Positions 36,147 through 46,461 of a stretch of DNA of 64,000 nt are shown piece after piece. Origin of the DNA: Meiothermus rufus DSM 22234 (GTDB taxonomy: Bacteria > Deinococcota > Deinococci > Deinococcales > Thermaceae); assembly GCF_000423425.1 (NCBI RefSeq), contig NZ_AUHY01000009.1, positions 1-64,000 of the forward strand, read 5' to 3'. The first letter of the stretch is position 1. Each line of letters opens with the position of its first letter. Under the pieces are notes generated by a model. The model searched no databases and was not told where the DNA came from. It saw only the letters and a program-made list of their open reading frames with translations. The translations under genes and the position numbers were made by a program.

Positions 36147-37532
36147 CTAGTGAATCTCAATCCCCACTTCCTCCCGGTAGCGCTGCATGGCCTCCCAATC
36201 GGTACCCACCTCGGGACGGGCCTTGGTGAGCTGATCCCAGGTAATGCTTTCGCGGCCCGAGGGCACCTCCACCATCTGAATACAGCCCTCCACCGGGCAG
36301 ACGTTGTGGCACAGCCGGCAGCCCACGCAGTCCTCCTCGCGCACCACAGGCTGCGGACGGTTGGTCACCGCTTGATGCTTGCCATTGCTGCGCAGGTCGT
36401 AGGCGTAGGGCTGTACCCGGTTACCATCCGCGTCCACCAGGTCGATGCACTGGTGGGCGGTATCGTTGCAGGCCACGTAGCACAAGTTGCACTGGATGCA
36501 CTTCTCCGGGTCGATGCGGGCCACCGCGCGGAAGGAGAGGTCGAAATCTTTGAAATCGGAGATGCGTGGCAGGCTTTTGCCCACCACCTCGGCCACGGTC
36601 TTGAAGCCCTTGGCATCCATCCAGGCATTGAGGCCATCGACCAGATCCTCGATGATGCGAAAACCGTAGTGCATCACCGCGGTGCAAACCTGGAGGCTCG
36701 AGGCGCCCAAAAGCAAAAACTCAGCCGCATCCTTCCAGGTGGAGATGCCGCCCATACCGGAGATGGGCACCCCCGAGCGCCGCACCACCTCGTCCACCCC
36801 TAGCGAGGAAAGCAGGTTGAGGGCGATGGGCTTAACGGCAGGCCCAGCATACCCCCCGTGTCCTCCTTTACCCCCGATGCTGGGCACGATTTCAAAGGTA
36901 TCCAGGTCGACCCCAATGATGGAGTTGATGGTGTTGATCAGGCTAAGGCCGTTAGCCCCAGCAGCAATTGCTGCCCGCGCTGGCGGCACCACCGAGGCCA
37001 CGTTGGGGGTGAGCTTGACGATGACCGGGATTTTGGCCACATCCATCACCCAGCCGGTGATCTGCTGGCAGTACTCGGGCACCTGGCCCACCGCGCTGCC
37101 CATCCCCCGCTCGCTCATCCCGTGGGGGCAGCCGTAGTTGAGCTCAATGCCATCGGCCCCGGTATCCTCGATTCTCAGGATGATGTCCCGCCAGGCCTGG
37201 GGGGTAGACTCCACCATGGCCGAGACGATCACCGCCCGGTCGGGCCAGTGCCGCTTCACATCGCGGATTTCCCGCAGGTTGACCTCGAGGGGCCGGTCGG
37301 AGATGAGCTCCACATTGTTGATGGCCAGCATCTTCTGGCCGCCGTAGTGCCAGGCCCCGTAGCGGTTGGAAACGTTGAGCACCGGCGCCCCAATGGTCTT
37401 CCAGACCGCCCCTCCCCAGCCGGCCTCAAAAGCCCGGTGCACCTGTGCCCCGGAGTTGGTGGGCGGGGCCGAGGCCAGCCAGAAGGGGTTAGGGGACTTA
37501 ATGCCAGCGAAGTTGATCCGAAGATCTGCCAT
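36147..37532 (-). CDS. preA: NAD-dependent dihydropyrimidine dehydrogenase subunit PreA
   Basis: PreA reduces uracil or thymine to the 5,6-dihydro form together with PreT. The 461-residue protein has an FMN barrel like DHOD (residues 1 to about 330) with the active-site loop GIELNYGCPHGMSERGMG containing the catalytic Cys. Two C-terminal 4Fe-4S ferredoxin motifs follow: CIQCNLCYVACNDTAHQC and CVGCRLCHNVCPVEGC. This is the domain order of the C-terminal half of eukaryotic DPD. ATG 37532 has AAAGGAG upstream; 45 bases separate it from preT. Confidence 0.95.
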   Translation of the reverse strand: MADLRINFAGIKSPNPFWLASAPPTNSGAQVHRAFEAGWGGAVWKTIGAPVLNVSNRYGAWHYGGQKMLAINNVELISDRPLEVNLREIRDVKRHWPDRAVIVSAMVESTPQAWRDIILRIEDTGADGIELNYGCPHGMSERGMGSAVGQVPEYCQQITGWVMDVAKIPVIVKLTPNVASVVPPARAAIAAGANGLSLINTINSIIGVDLDTFEIVPSIGGKGGHGGYAGPAVKPIALNLLSSLGVDEVVRRSGVPISGMGGISTWKDAAEFLLLGASSLQVCTAVMHYGFRIIEDLVDGLNAWMDAKGFKTVAEVVGKSLPRISDFKDFDLSFRAVARIDPEKCIQCNLCYVACNDTAHQCIDLVDADGNRVQPYAYDLRSNGKHQAVTNRPQPVVREEDCVGCRLCHNVCPVEGCIQMVEVPSGRESITWDQLTKARPEVGTDWEAMQRYREEVGIEIH

Positions 37533-37577
37533 ATGGACACTCCTTTCGCCCTGGGTCTTAGGCCGAGGATCACCTGC

Positions 37578-38906
37578 CTAGTCGGCCGCCGCACCCACAC
37601 TGGAGGTGAGCCTGCGGTGAATGGCGAAAGCCGCCATCTTGCCGTCCTGCACAGCCATCACCGTGGAGGCCGCACCTTTGGCCCGCACGCAGTCGCCCCC
37701 GGCATAGACCTTGGGCAGGCTGGTCTCGAAATCGTCGTTGACCTTGATGTAGCCTTTCTCGGTCTGCAAGCCCAGCACCTGGGCTAGGGTGGGCTTTTCC
37801 TGGCCGATGGCCTTGACCACCTGGTCGCAGGGCAGCACAAACTCCGACCCTGCCACCGGCCTGGGGGCCGGGCGGCCCGAGGCGTCGGGCTCGCCTAGCG
37901 CCATGCGCACACAGCGCAGGCCCACCACCTGCCCTCCCTCGCTGAGCACCTCCACCGGCTGGGTCAGGAAGCGGAACTCCACCCCTTCGTTCTTGACAAA
38001 GCTGTACTCGTGGGGGTAGGCGGTCATCTCCTTTTCGCTGCGCCGATAGACCACGGTGACCCGCTCGGCCCCCATCCGCTTGGCAATGGTGGCGCAATCC
38101 ATCGCAGTATTGCCCGCGCCAATCACCGCCACTTGCCTCCCTACCCAGAGCCGATACGGGTTCAGCTTGGCGGCTTCGATGAACTCGAGGCCATCCACTA
38201 CCTGCTCCTCCCCGGGAATCCCCAGCGCGGGTACTGCCCCCAGGCCGATGCTCAAAAAGACCGCATCGAACTGTACCCGCACCTCCTCCCAGGAAAGGTT
38301 GCGGCCCAGCTCCATCTGGGTTTTGATCGTCACCCCCAGCCGCCGCACCATCTCCACCTCGGCCAAGGCCACCCCCACCGGCTCCCGCAGCCCGATGATG
38401 CCGTAGGTAGAAAGCCCCCCGGCCAGTTCACGCTTTTCAAAAACGGTCACGCTGTGGCCCAGCTTGGCCAGCTCACCCGCACAGGTCAGGCCGGCTGGCC
38501 CCGCCCCAATGACCGCAACCTTCCTTCCCGTGGGGGAGCCGGGCTTGAAAACATCCATCCCCCGTTCGTAGACGTAATCCGTGGCGTAGCGCTGCAGGCG
38601 CCCGATGGCGATGGGCCGGTGTTCGGCACCCAACACACAGGCCCCCTCGCATAGCTCCTCCACTGGGCAGACCCGAGCACAGGTGGCGCCCATCAGGTTA
38701 GCCTCGAGGATGGTACGGGCTGAACCTACCAGGTTACCGCTAGCGATCTTCTTGATGAACTTGGGGATATCGATGTGGGTAGGACAGGCGTGGGTACAGG
38801 GGGCATCGTAGCAGTACAGACAGCGGTGGGCCTCTACCAACGCCTCATGGTCGGTGAGAGGGGGTAGGTACTCGGCAAGAACTTCCTCTGGCTTGATAAT
38901 CTGCAC
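37578..38906 (-). CDS. preT: NAD-dependent dihydropyrimidine dehydrogenase subunit PreT
   Basis: PreT is the FAD and Fe-S partner that feeds electrons from NADH to PreA. The 442-residue protein has the N-terminal cluster motif RCLYCYDAPCTHACP and CARVCPVEELCEGAC. The FAD-binding VAVIGAGPAGLTCAGELAKL and the NAD-binding VAVIGAGNTAMDCATIAKRM follow. These are typical of GltD-like flavoproteins. The start is GTG at 38906 with AAAGGAGG upstream. It is the first gene of the pyrimidine-degradation locus, behind a strong promoter with palindromes and a long-stemmed leader hairpin. Confidence 0.95.
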   Translation of the reverse strand: MQIIKPEEVLAEYLPPLTDHEALVEAHRCLYCYDAPCTHACPTHIDIPKFIKKIASGNLVGSARTILEANLMGATCARVCPVEELCEGACVLGAEHRPIAIGRLQRYATDYVYERGMDVFKPGSPTGRKVAVIGAGPAGLTCAGELAKLGHSVTVFEKRELAGGLSTYGIIGLREPVGVALAEVEMVRRLGVTIKTQMELGRNLSWEEVRVQFDAVFLSIGLGAVPALGIPGEEQVVDGLEFIEAAKLNPYRLWVGRQVAVIGAGNTAMDCATIAKRMGAERVTVVYRRSEKEMTAYPHEYSFVKNEGVEFRFLTQPVEVLSEGGQVVGLRCVRMALGEPDASGRPAPRPVAGSEFVLPCDQVVKAIGQEKPTLAQVLGLQTEKGYIKVNDDFETSLPKVYAGGDCVRAKGAASTVMAVQDGKMAAFAIHRRLTSSVGAAAD

Positions 38907-38941
38907 GCTTCCTCCTTTCGGGCAGGGGGCATAAAAGCGAA

Positions 38942-38979
38942 GAACCCTCTTGGTGATGTTGAAATCACTAAGAGGGTTC
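38942..38979 (-). promoter_or_regulatory. Leader stem-loop upstream of preT
   Basis: A 16-bp inverted repeat (GAACCCTCTTGGTGAT at 38942-38957 with ATCACTAAGAGGGTTC at 38964-38979, one G-U pair) and a 6-base loop lie in the untranslated leader between the promoter and preT. On the minus strand it is followed by TTCGCTTTTA, too poor in U for a confident terminator. It could be an attenuator, an RNA-protein site or an mRNA-stability element. Confidence 0.55.
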
Positions 38980-39027
38980 GCGCTCTCGCTGGAGCCGATT
39001 TAACCCTAAAACGGGCTTTCTGCTTGC

Positions 39028-39057
39028 AATATACAGGGCTAGTTTGCCCCTTGTCAA
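39028..39057 (-). promoter_or_regulatory. Strong promoter of the preT operon with operator-like palindromes
   Basis: On the minus strand TTGACA (39052-39057), 18 bp, TATATT (39028-39033): near-consensus. The -35 box is the centre of a perfect 13-base palindrome CCCTTGTCAAGGG (39048-39060). A second inverted repeat GCCGC-N5-GCGGC (39067-39081) lies just upstream. Transcription would start near 39021, about 115 bases before preT. Such sites would suit control by the PucR-type regulator encoded at 27218-27925. Confidence 0.65.
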
Positions 39058-39160
39058 GGGCACATCGCCGCTTAAGGCGGCCTGGGGCTATACAGTGCTT
39101 TGTAATAAGTTGCAGACTTGTTTTTCTGCTAAAAAAGAAAATTGCGGGGCATTTTCCGTC

Positions 39161-39189
39161 TTGACTCAAAATGGTTTATGCTATATACG
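39161..39189 (+). promoter_or_regulatory. Promoter of the 40-aa leaderless gene
   Basis: TTGACT (39161-39166), 17 bp, TATACG (39184-39189; TATATA overlaps at 39182-39187). The ATG at 39196 is six bases after the -10 box, so transcription should start at the start codon. Confidence 0.6.
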
Positions 39190-39195
39190 TATTAC

Positions 39196-39318
39196 ATGGC
39201 ACTCAAAAAAACTAAAGCTTACAAGAAAGCCATCCTAGAGTTCCTAGTGGACGTCGTCACCGGTGCCGCGGCGGCCATTGTGCTGGTGGCCCTCACCCTG
39301 CTGATTCCCGGAGCCTAA
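39196..39318 (+). CDS. Short (40-aa) single-span membrane peptide, leaderless
   Basis: This short frame encodes MALKKTKAYKKAILEFLVDV followed by VTGAAAAIVLVALTLLIPGA. It has a strongly basic N-terminus, then one hydrophobic helix of about 18-20 residues ending in Pro-Gly-Ala. No homologue is recognised. It lacks a Shine-Dalgarno but is preceded at leaderless spacing by a TTGACT-17-TATACG promoter, and codon use is ordinary for the neighbourhood. These points make it a likely real gene. It is divergent from the preT operon, sharing an intergenic region of about 290 bases. Confidence 0.6.
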   Translation: MALKKTKAYKKAILEFLVDVVTGAAAAIVLVALTLLIPGA

Positions 39319-39651
39319 AATTTCCCCACGTAAAGGCCCCAATATCTATGTGCAAAGAGTTGGAAGGAGTACAAGCACAGTACCTTATTACTTCCCGAAC
39401 CTAGAGTAGACGAGTACCTGCGGGCCTCATTGGTGCTGGGCAACGTCCACCGGGTCGAACGAATCCCAAGCCTGCCGCCACCTTGAAGTGAGCATGGCCA
39501 AAGCCCCTTGAGCATGCTAGGCTCAAGTAGCCTAAGTGTAAGATTTGACCCTATCCCAGCAGCCATAACCTATAGAATCAGAATTGCCTATCGCTCCCAG
39601 CCGGGCGCGTGAGCGATCTGCCTTAGGCGGAACATAGGAGATGCAGACCAT
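39319..39651. other. Gene-free stretch before lon
   Basis: These 333 bases hold no convincing gene. Two short open stretches in different + frames look like eroded coding sequence: one ends ...PNIYVQRVGRS...YYFPNLE near 39408, the other ends ...VDEYLRASLVLGNVHRVER near 39485. Near lon, TTGACC (39545-39550) and TATAGA (39571-39576) are 20 bp apart, too far for a standard promoter. A perfect inverted repeat ATCGCTC-N14-GAGCGAT (39590-39596, 39611-39617) lies 35 bases before the lon ATG and could be an operator. Confidence 0.4.
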
Positions 39652-42033
<2,382 letters not shown>

Positions 42034-42038
42034 ACGCG

Positions 42039-42818
42039 CTAAAGCTGCGCTACCAGGGCCTCGAGGTAGGCGAAAAACTGTGGCCCGTAATGGGCTAGCT
42101 CATCCCCTCCGGTAACCACCAGCGGATAGGCCCAGCCCCGCTCCTCTAGCAGGCGCTGGGCCTTTTCTTTGGCTCTAGCGCGGTGGGGCTTGGGCTCATA
42201 AATGACAATCTGGGGCTTCCGGCGCACCACCTCGGCCAAGTCGGGGGAAAAGTAGCTCTGTGGCTGGTCAGCGAAGATGTTTTGTAGGCCCAGGTGGCGC
42301 AACGCCTCGCCCACATAGCTGCCCCGGCCTACGGTGATAGGCCCGCCCAGGTCGAACTCGAGGTAGACCCTGCGGGGTGGCAAGACCTGGTGCAACGCAG
42401 CATAGCGCTGGGCCAGCCGGGCAGCTAGGTGGGTAGCCGTCTCAGCCACATCCAGCAAAGCCCCCAGAAGCACCAGGTTTTCCAAAATGCCATAGGGGCT
42501 TTGGGGTAGGGGCAGGGGGAAAAAGGCCAGCCCCCGGCAGCGCAGCTCCTCCAAGAGGCCCCGCTGTACCCCTGTGGTTACCAAAACCAAATCGGGCCTA
42601 AGCGCTTCCAAAAGCGGCCAGCGTACCCGGGTATAGCTCGAGACCACCGGCAAGCGCAGCGCTCCTGCGGGCCGGTAGCAGAACGCACTACGCCCCACCA
42701 GCCGCTCGCCTAAACCCAGGGCAAAGAGGCTCTCGGTGGCGTTGGGAGCCAGCGAGACGATGCGCCTAGCGGCCAGGGGCAGCTCGAGGGGGCCCAACCA
42801 GTCGTGCACCAACCTCAC
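42039..42818 (-). CDS. BtuF-like helical-backbone metal/cobalamin receptor protein without signal peptide
   Basis: The 259-residue protein matches periplasmic binding proteins of the BtuF/FepB class: RRIVSLAPNATESLFALGLG, LEALRPDLVLVTTGVQ and VYLEFDLGGPITVGRGSYVG. The start MRLVHDWLGPLELPL has no signal peptide or lipobox, and no permease or ATPase gene is adjacent. It may act in the cytoplasm or belong to the group of unlinked cobalamin-binding homologues. Its ATG overlaps the coaE stop, so it is cotranscribed with coaE. Confidence 0.82.
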   Translation of the reverse strand: MRLVHDWLGPLELPLAARRIVSLAPNATESLFALGLGERLVGRSAFCYRPAGALRLPVVSSYTRVRWPLLEALRPDLVLVTTGVQRGLLEELRCRGLAFFPLPLPQSPYGILENLVLLGALLDVAETATHLAARLAQRYAALHQVLPPRRVYLEFDLGGPITVGRGSYVGEALRHLGLQNIFADQPQSYFSPDLAEVVRRKPQIVIYEPKPHRARAKEKAQRLLEERGWAYPLVVTGGDELAHYGPQFFAYLEALVAQL

Positions 42819-43393
42819 CGTTGCACCTCCCGGTACCAGTGCGCCACCCGGGCCTTTAAGGTGGCGAGGTCGGCATCGTTCCAGATGACCCAGGTAGCCC
42901 GGCGAATCTTCTCTTCCTGGGGGAGCTGGCTTTGATCGCGTGCGGCAAACTCGGCCTCGCTTAGCCCGCTGCGGGCCATCGCCCGCTGCTGGCGTAGCGC
43001 ACGGGGTGCCGCCACCACCAACACCCCGTCCAACGTGGCCTCGCGCCCGGTCTCGAACAAGAGGGGTATCTCCAACACCAGCAAAGGGCAGCCCTCCTGC
43101 TCGGCTTTCTCACTTTCCTCCTGCATCCTGCGGCGCACATAGGGGTGCAAAAGGGCCTCGAGGCGCCTTCGGGCCTCCTTATCGGCAAACACCCGCCGGG
43201 CCAATGCCGTGCGGTCGAGCTGGCCCTCCCGACAGGCCTCGGGGAAGGCCTGGCAGATCTGAGCCTTGAGCACCTCGGCCCCTTCGCGGGCATACTGGTC
43301 GGCATCGAGCACCCGAACCCCCAATTGGCGCAGATACTGCGCCACCGTGCTCTTGCCGCTGCCAATGTTGCCCGTAAGACCAATCCGTCGCAT
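42815..43393 (-). CDS. coaE: Dephospho-CoA kinase
   Basis: CoaE phosphorylates dephospho-CoA, the last step of CoA synthesis. The 192-residue protein starts MRRIGLTGNIGSGKSTVAQ with the P-loop, has DADQYARE (substrate Asp), and the LID region around SGLSEAEFAARDQSQLPQEE. A TATGCT on the minus strand lies eight bases before the ATG, so the transcript may be nearly leaderless. It is followed by the BtuF-like gene with a 4-base overlap. Confidence 0.95.
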   Translation of the reverse strand: MRRIGLTGNIGSGKSTVAQYLRQLGVRVLDADQYAREGAEVLKAQICQAFPEACREGQLDRTALARRVFADKEARRRLEALLHPYVRRRMQEESEKAEQEGCPLLVLEIPLLFETGREATLDGVLVVAAPRALRQQRAMARSGLSEAEFAARDQSQLPQEEKIRRATWVIWNDADLATLKARVAHWYREVQR

Positions 43394-43402
43394 TCGGCCA
43401 TA

Positions 43403-43435
43403 GCATACCCCGCTTCATGTAACGCCGGGGTGTGC
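43403..43435. promoter_or_regulatory. Inverted repeat in the coaE / CAP-lipoprotein divergent promoter region
   Basis: GCATACCCCG (43403-43412) and CGGGGTGTGC (43426-43435) are complementary over 10 bases with one G-U/T-G pair and a 13-base spacer. The repeat fills the middle of the 72-base region between two divergent genes and overlaps the presumed coaE -10 box, so it may be an operator. Confidence 0.35.
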
Positions 43436-43465
43436 CTTCTGCGCAGCCCTGGGTAGACTCTAAGT

Positions 43466-43942
43466 ATGCCCCGGTTTTTGCTGATCGGCCTGGCCCCGCT
43501 GGCAGCTTGCTCGAGCCCAACCAGGGTGGAGTACAACCCCCCTGAGCGCAATGAGGCCGTAGCTGCCGTCAATACCGCTCGAGGGCAGCGCCAAACCTGT
43601 AACGGAACCCCTCACGACCCGGTCAGCCCCTTGCACTGGAACGGCCTACTGGGCGAGGTGGCCCGCCAGCGGGCCGAGCACATCCAACAAACCGGCGAGT
43701 TCAGCCACGACGAGGGCGCTACCCCAAACGCCTTCGCTGTGCGGGCCCAGAACAATGGCTATCGCTACCGGGAAATCCGGGAAAACCTGGCCCAGGGCTA
43801 CCCTACTGTTCAAGCCGCGGTTCAGGCCTGGCTGGCAAGCACCAGCGGCCACTGCGAGACCCTGATGGCCGCCCACCTGCAGGATATGGGCATGGTTCAG
43901 CGAGGGGCGTACTGGGTGCTGGTCGTCGCCCAGCCCTACTAG
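43466..43942 (+). CDS. CAP/SCP-domain lipoprotein
   Basis: The 158-residue product has a lipoprotein signal (MPRFLLIGLAPLAACSS, lipobox LAAC). A CAP (SCP/PR-1, YkwD-like) domain follows: NEAVAAVNTARGQ, ARQRAEHIQQTGEFSHD and the IRENLAQGYPTVQAAVQAWL signature, ending HLQDMGMVQRGAYWVLVVAQ. Two further Cys (QTCNG and GHCETL) could form a disulfide. The function of bacterial CAP proteins is mostly unknown. TAGACT (43454-43459) lies six bases before the ATG, the leaderless arrangement. Confidence 0.88.
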   Translation: MPRFLLIGLAPLAACSSPTRVEYNPPERNEAVAAVNTARGQRQTCNGTPHDPVSPLHWNGLLGEVARQRAEHIQQTGEFSHDEGATPNAFAVRAQNNGYRYREIRENLAQGYPTVQAAVQAWLASTSGHCETLMAAHLQDMGMVQRGAYWVLVVAQPY

Positions 43943-46314
43943 CGTCTGCGACGGCGCTTTTTCTTCGGTGCAGCCTCGCTTTCAGCGTTTTCCGGGCTCC
44001 AGGAGCCAAAGTAAATCCTTTGCAGCCGCACCTTGACCGGCTTGCTAAAGCCCTTCCGTTCCTCGGGGGGGCCCACCACCCGCTTCGTGCGGGCTCGAGG
44101 GTGGCCCGAAGGTGCTTTGGGCTCGGTGGCCACCACCTTGCGGGCGCGCTGGGGCTGCCCGGCATTTTTTTTAGCCTTCGGCTTTGGCGATGAGGTTTCT
44201 TGGTTGGGTTTTTCCTTGTAAAAGCGCTCTGTGGGCGCAAAGTCGATCTGGCGGGCCGAGGGATTGGCCCCTTCAATCTCGATTTCCATTGGGTCTCCTA
44301 TGCGAATCCGTCGTTTGCTGCGCAGGCCCTCGAGGGCCAGCAGGTCTTCATGATAGTGGTAATGGTCATCCCTTAGGGCCCCTAGGCGGATCATCCCCTC
44401 CACCCCATTGGGCAGGCTCACAAACACCCCAAATCCGGTCACACCCGAGACCGTGCCCTGGTAGACCTCTCCCTTGTGCGCCTGGGCCCATAGACACTGG
44501 TAGTACTTGGAAAGTTCCCGCTCGGCGTTCTCGGCAGCCCGCTCCCGCTCCGAGGTGTGCTCAGCAATTTTAGGAAAACGCCGGGCCCACTCTTCCTTTA
44601 GGGCCTGGGTAACCCGGCGGCGAAGCAGCCGGCGCAGCACCCGGTGCACCACCAGGTCGGGGTAGCGGCGGATGGGGCTGGTGAAGTGCAGGTAGTGCTC
44701 GGCAGCCAAGCCAAAATGCCCCAGGTTTTCTGCGGCATAGCGGGCCAGGCGCAAAGAGCGCAGAAGCAGGGTGGAAACCACCGGGGCCTCGGGCCGGCTC
44801 TCGGCCTGCTTGAGAATGCTCTGGAGGGCTTTGGGGGTTGGTTCGCCTCCCGGCAGGCGGTAGCCCAGTTTCTCCAAAGCCCGTACTAGCTTGCTGTAGG
44901 CCTCCTGGCTAGGGTCTTCGTGCACGCGGAACAAAGCGGGAATCTGGCGCTCGGAAAGGTGCTTGGCCACAGTACGGTTGGCCAGCAGCATCAGCTCTTC
45001 GATCAGGCTACGGGCGCGGGGCTCGCGCTGGGGAATAAGGTGCAGGTTGCCGCCTGCGTCTACCTCTACCTTGACCTCGGTGAAGTTGAAGTCGAGCGCC
45101 CCCTGGGCCAAGCGCCGCTCTTTGAGGGTCTGGGTTAACTCGAGCAGTAAGGCTAGGTCGCGCTGAAGCTCCGGGCTCCAGCCCTCCTGGGCCTGGCCGG
45201 TCTGGGCAAAAACCTCCACCTCGGGGTAGGTCAGGCGGGCCACGCTGCGGATAACCCCTTCGGCAAAGCGGTAGCCCTTAACCCGGCCCGCAGGGGTTAG
45301 CTCTACCAGCACCGAGAGCACCAGCCGATCCTCTCCCGGTTTGAGCGAGCAGATGCCGTTGGAGAGTTGCTCGGGCAGCATGGGCAACACCCGGCCTGGC
45401 AAATAGACGCTGGTTCCTCGAGCGTAGGCCTCGTGGTCGAGGGGGCTGAACTCAGGCACATAGTGCGAAACATCGGCGATGTGGATACCCACCCGGTAGT
45501 GGCCGTTGGGCAGGGTTTCGATGTGAATAGCATCGTCGAAGTCCTTGGCGTCGGGCCCGTCAATGGTAAAGACCCTGAGCCCGCGAAAATCCTCCCGCCG
45601 CTGGATTTCCTCCGGGTCTAAGTGGGCCACCTGGGCGGCTTGGGCCAGTGCCTCGGGGGAAAATACGCTGGGTAGCTCGTACTTAGCGATGACCGCCTCG
45701 GTCTCCACCTCTGGGCTTTCCCCCTGGCCCAGGTAAGCCACCACCTCGCCATAGGGTTCCGCCCCCTTACCGCTGGGAAAAACCGGGCGCACCACCAGCC
45801 GGGCTCCCCCCTCGAGGCCCTCGAGACTCTCCGGCTTGAGCTTCAACGGGGGCAGCCGCTCGTCATCGGGCTTGAGCCAGGCAAAACCTCGCTTGAAGTA
45901 GAGCCGACCCACTACCCGCGAATGGCCCCGCTCCAGCACCTCGGTCACCACCCCCCACCGACGGCCGTCGCGGCCCGGCGGGCGAAGCTCGGCCCGCACC
46001 CGGTCACCGTGCCAGGCCCCGCCCAGATACCCTTTGGGGATATACAAATCGGGCAGATCCGGGTTAGCTGGAACCACAAAACCAAAGCCCGCAGGGTGGC
46101 TTTGCAAACGACCCTCTACCCCTTTTTGGGCCTGGGCCTCAGGCAGACCATAGAGCTTACGCCGTAGCCGCGAAACCTTTCCTTCGGCCACCAAAAGGTC
46201 TAGGGCCTCCTCAACCTGCGCCTTGTCTAAACGCAAAATCCGCACCAGCTCACGCAGGCTAAACGGCTTTTGGGGATGCTGCTTGAAGTGTTGGTAAATC
46301 TGCTGCTCAATCAT
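43939..46314 (-). CDS. rnr: Ribonuclease R
   Basis: RNase R is a processive 3'-5' exoribonuclease that degrades structured RNA. The 791-residue protein has an N-terminal winged helix (SLRELVRILRLDKAQVEEAL) and cold-shock domains. The RNB catalytic domain has FTIDGPDAKDFDDAIHIE (Mg-binding Asp residues), then come an S1 domain (GEVYQGTVSGVTGFGVFVSL) and a long basic C-terminal tail of about 100 residues ending KKKRRRRR. The stop overlaps the end of the CAP gene by 4 bases. No Shine-Dalgarno is visible before ATG 46314. Confidence 0.95.
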   Translation of the reverse strand: MIEQQIYQHFKQHPQKPFSLRELVRILRLDKAQVEEALDLLVAEGKVSRLRRKLYGLPEAQAQKGVEGRLQSHPAGFGFVVPANPDLPDLYIPKGYLGGAWHGDRVRAELRPPGRDGRRWGVVTEVLERGHSRVVGRLYFKRGFAWLKPDDERLPPLKLKPESLEGLEGGARLVVRPVFPSGKGAEPYGEVVAYLGQGESPEVETEAVIAKYELPSVFSPEALAQAAQVAHLDPEEIQRREDFRGLRVFTIDGPDAKDFDDAIHIETLPNGHYRVGIHIADVSHYVPEFSPLDHEAYARGTSVYLPGRVLPMLPEQLSNGICSLKPGEDRLVLSVLVELTPAGRVKGYRFAEGVIRSVARLTYPEVEVFAQTGQAQEGWSPELQRDLALLLELTQTLKERRLAQGALDFNFTEVKVEVDAGGNLHLIPQREPRARSLIEELMLLANRTVAKHLSERQIPALFRVHEDPSQEAYSKLVRALEKLGYRLPGGEPTPKALQSILKQAESRPEAPVVSTLLLRSLRLARYAAENLGHFGLAAEHYLHFTSPIRRYPDLVVHRVLRRLLRRRVTQALKEEWARRFPKIAEHTSERERAAENAERELSKYYQCLWAQAHKGEVYQGTVSGVTGFGVFVSLPNGVEGMIRLGALRDDHYHYHEDLLALEGLRSKRRIRIGDPMEIEIEGANPSARQIDFAPTERFYKEKPNQETSSPKPKAKKNAGQPQRARKVVATEPKAPSGHPRARTKRVVGPPEERKGFSKPVKVRLQRIYFGSWSPENAESEAAPKKKRRRRR

Positions 46315-46461
46315 ATATAGCCCACGGGAAACCGGCTTGGCCTACCCCGCTGCCCCTCCGCTGGGATGCCCACCCCGGCAGCATCCTCAAGGAGACCCCT
46401 GCTCGCCTGAAGGTTCGGCGTAAAAGGATCTCCATGGTTTACCCACAGCATGGCCTATTAG

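Noticed and set aside
39315-39566. 83-residue minus-strand open frame upstream of lon
   Set aside because: No start signal, no recognisable domain and unusual composition; it overlaps the end of the 40-aa gene and the lon promoter region.
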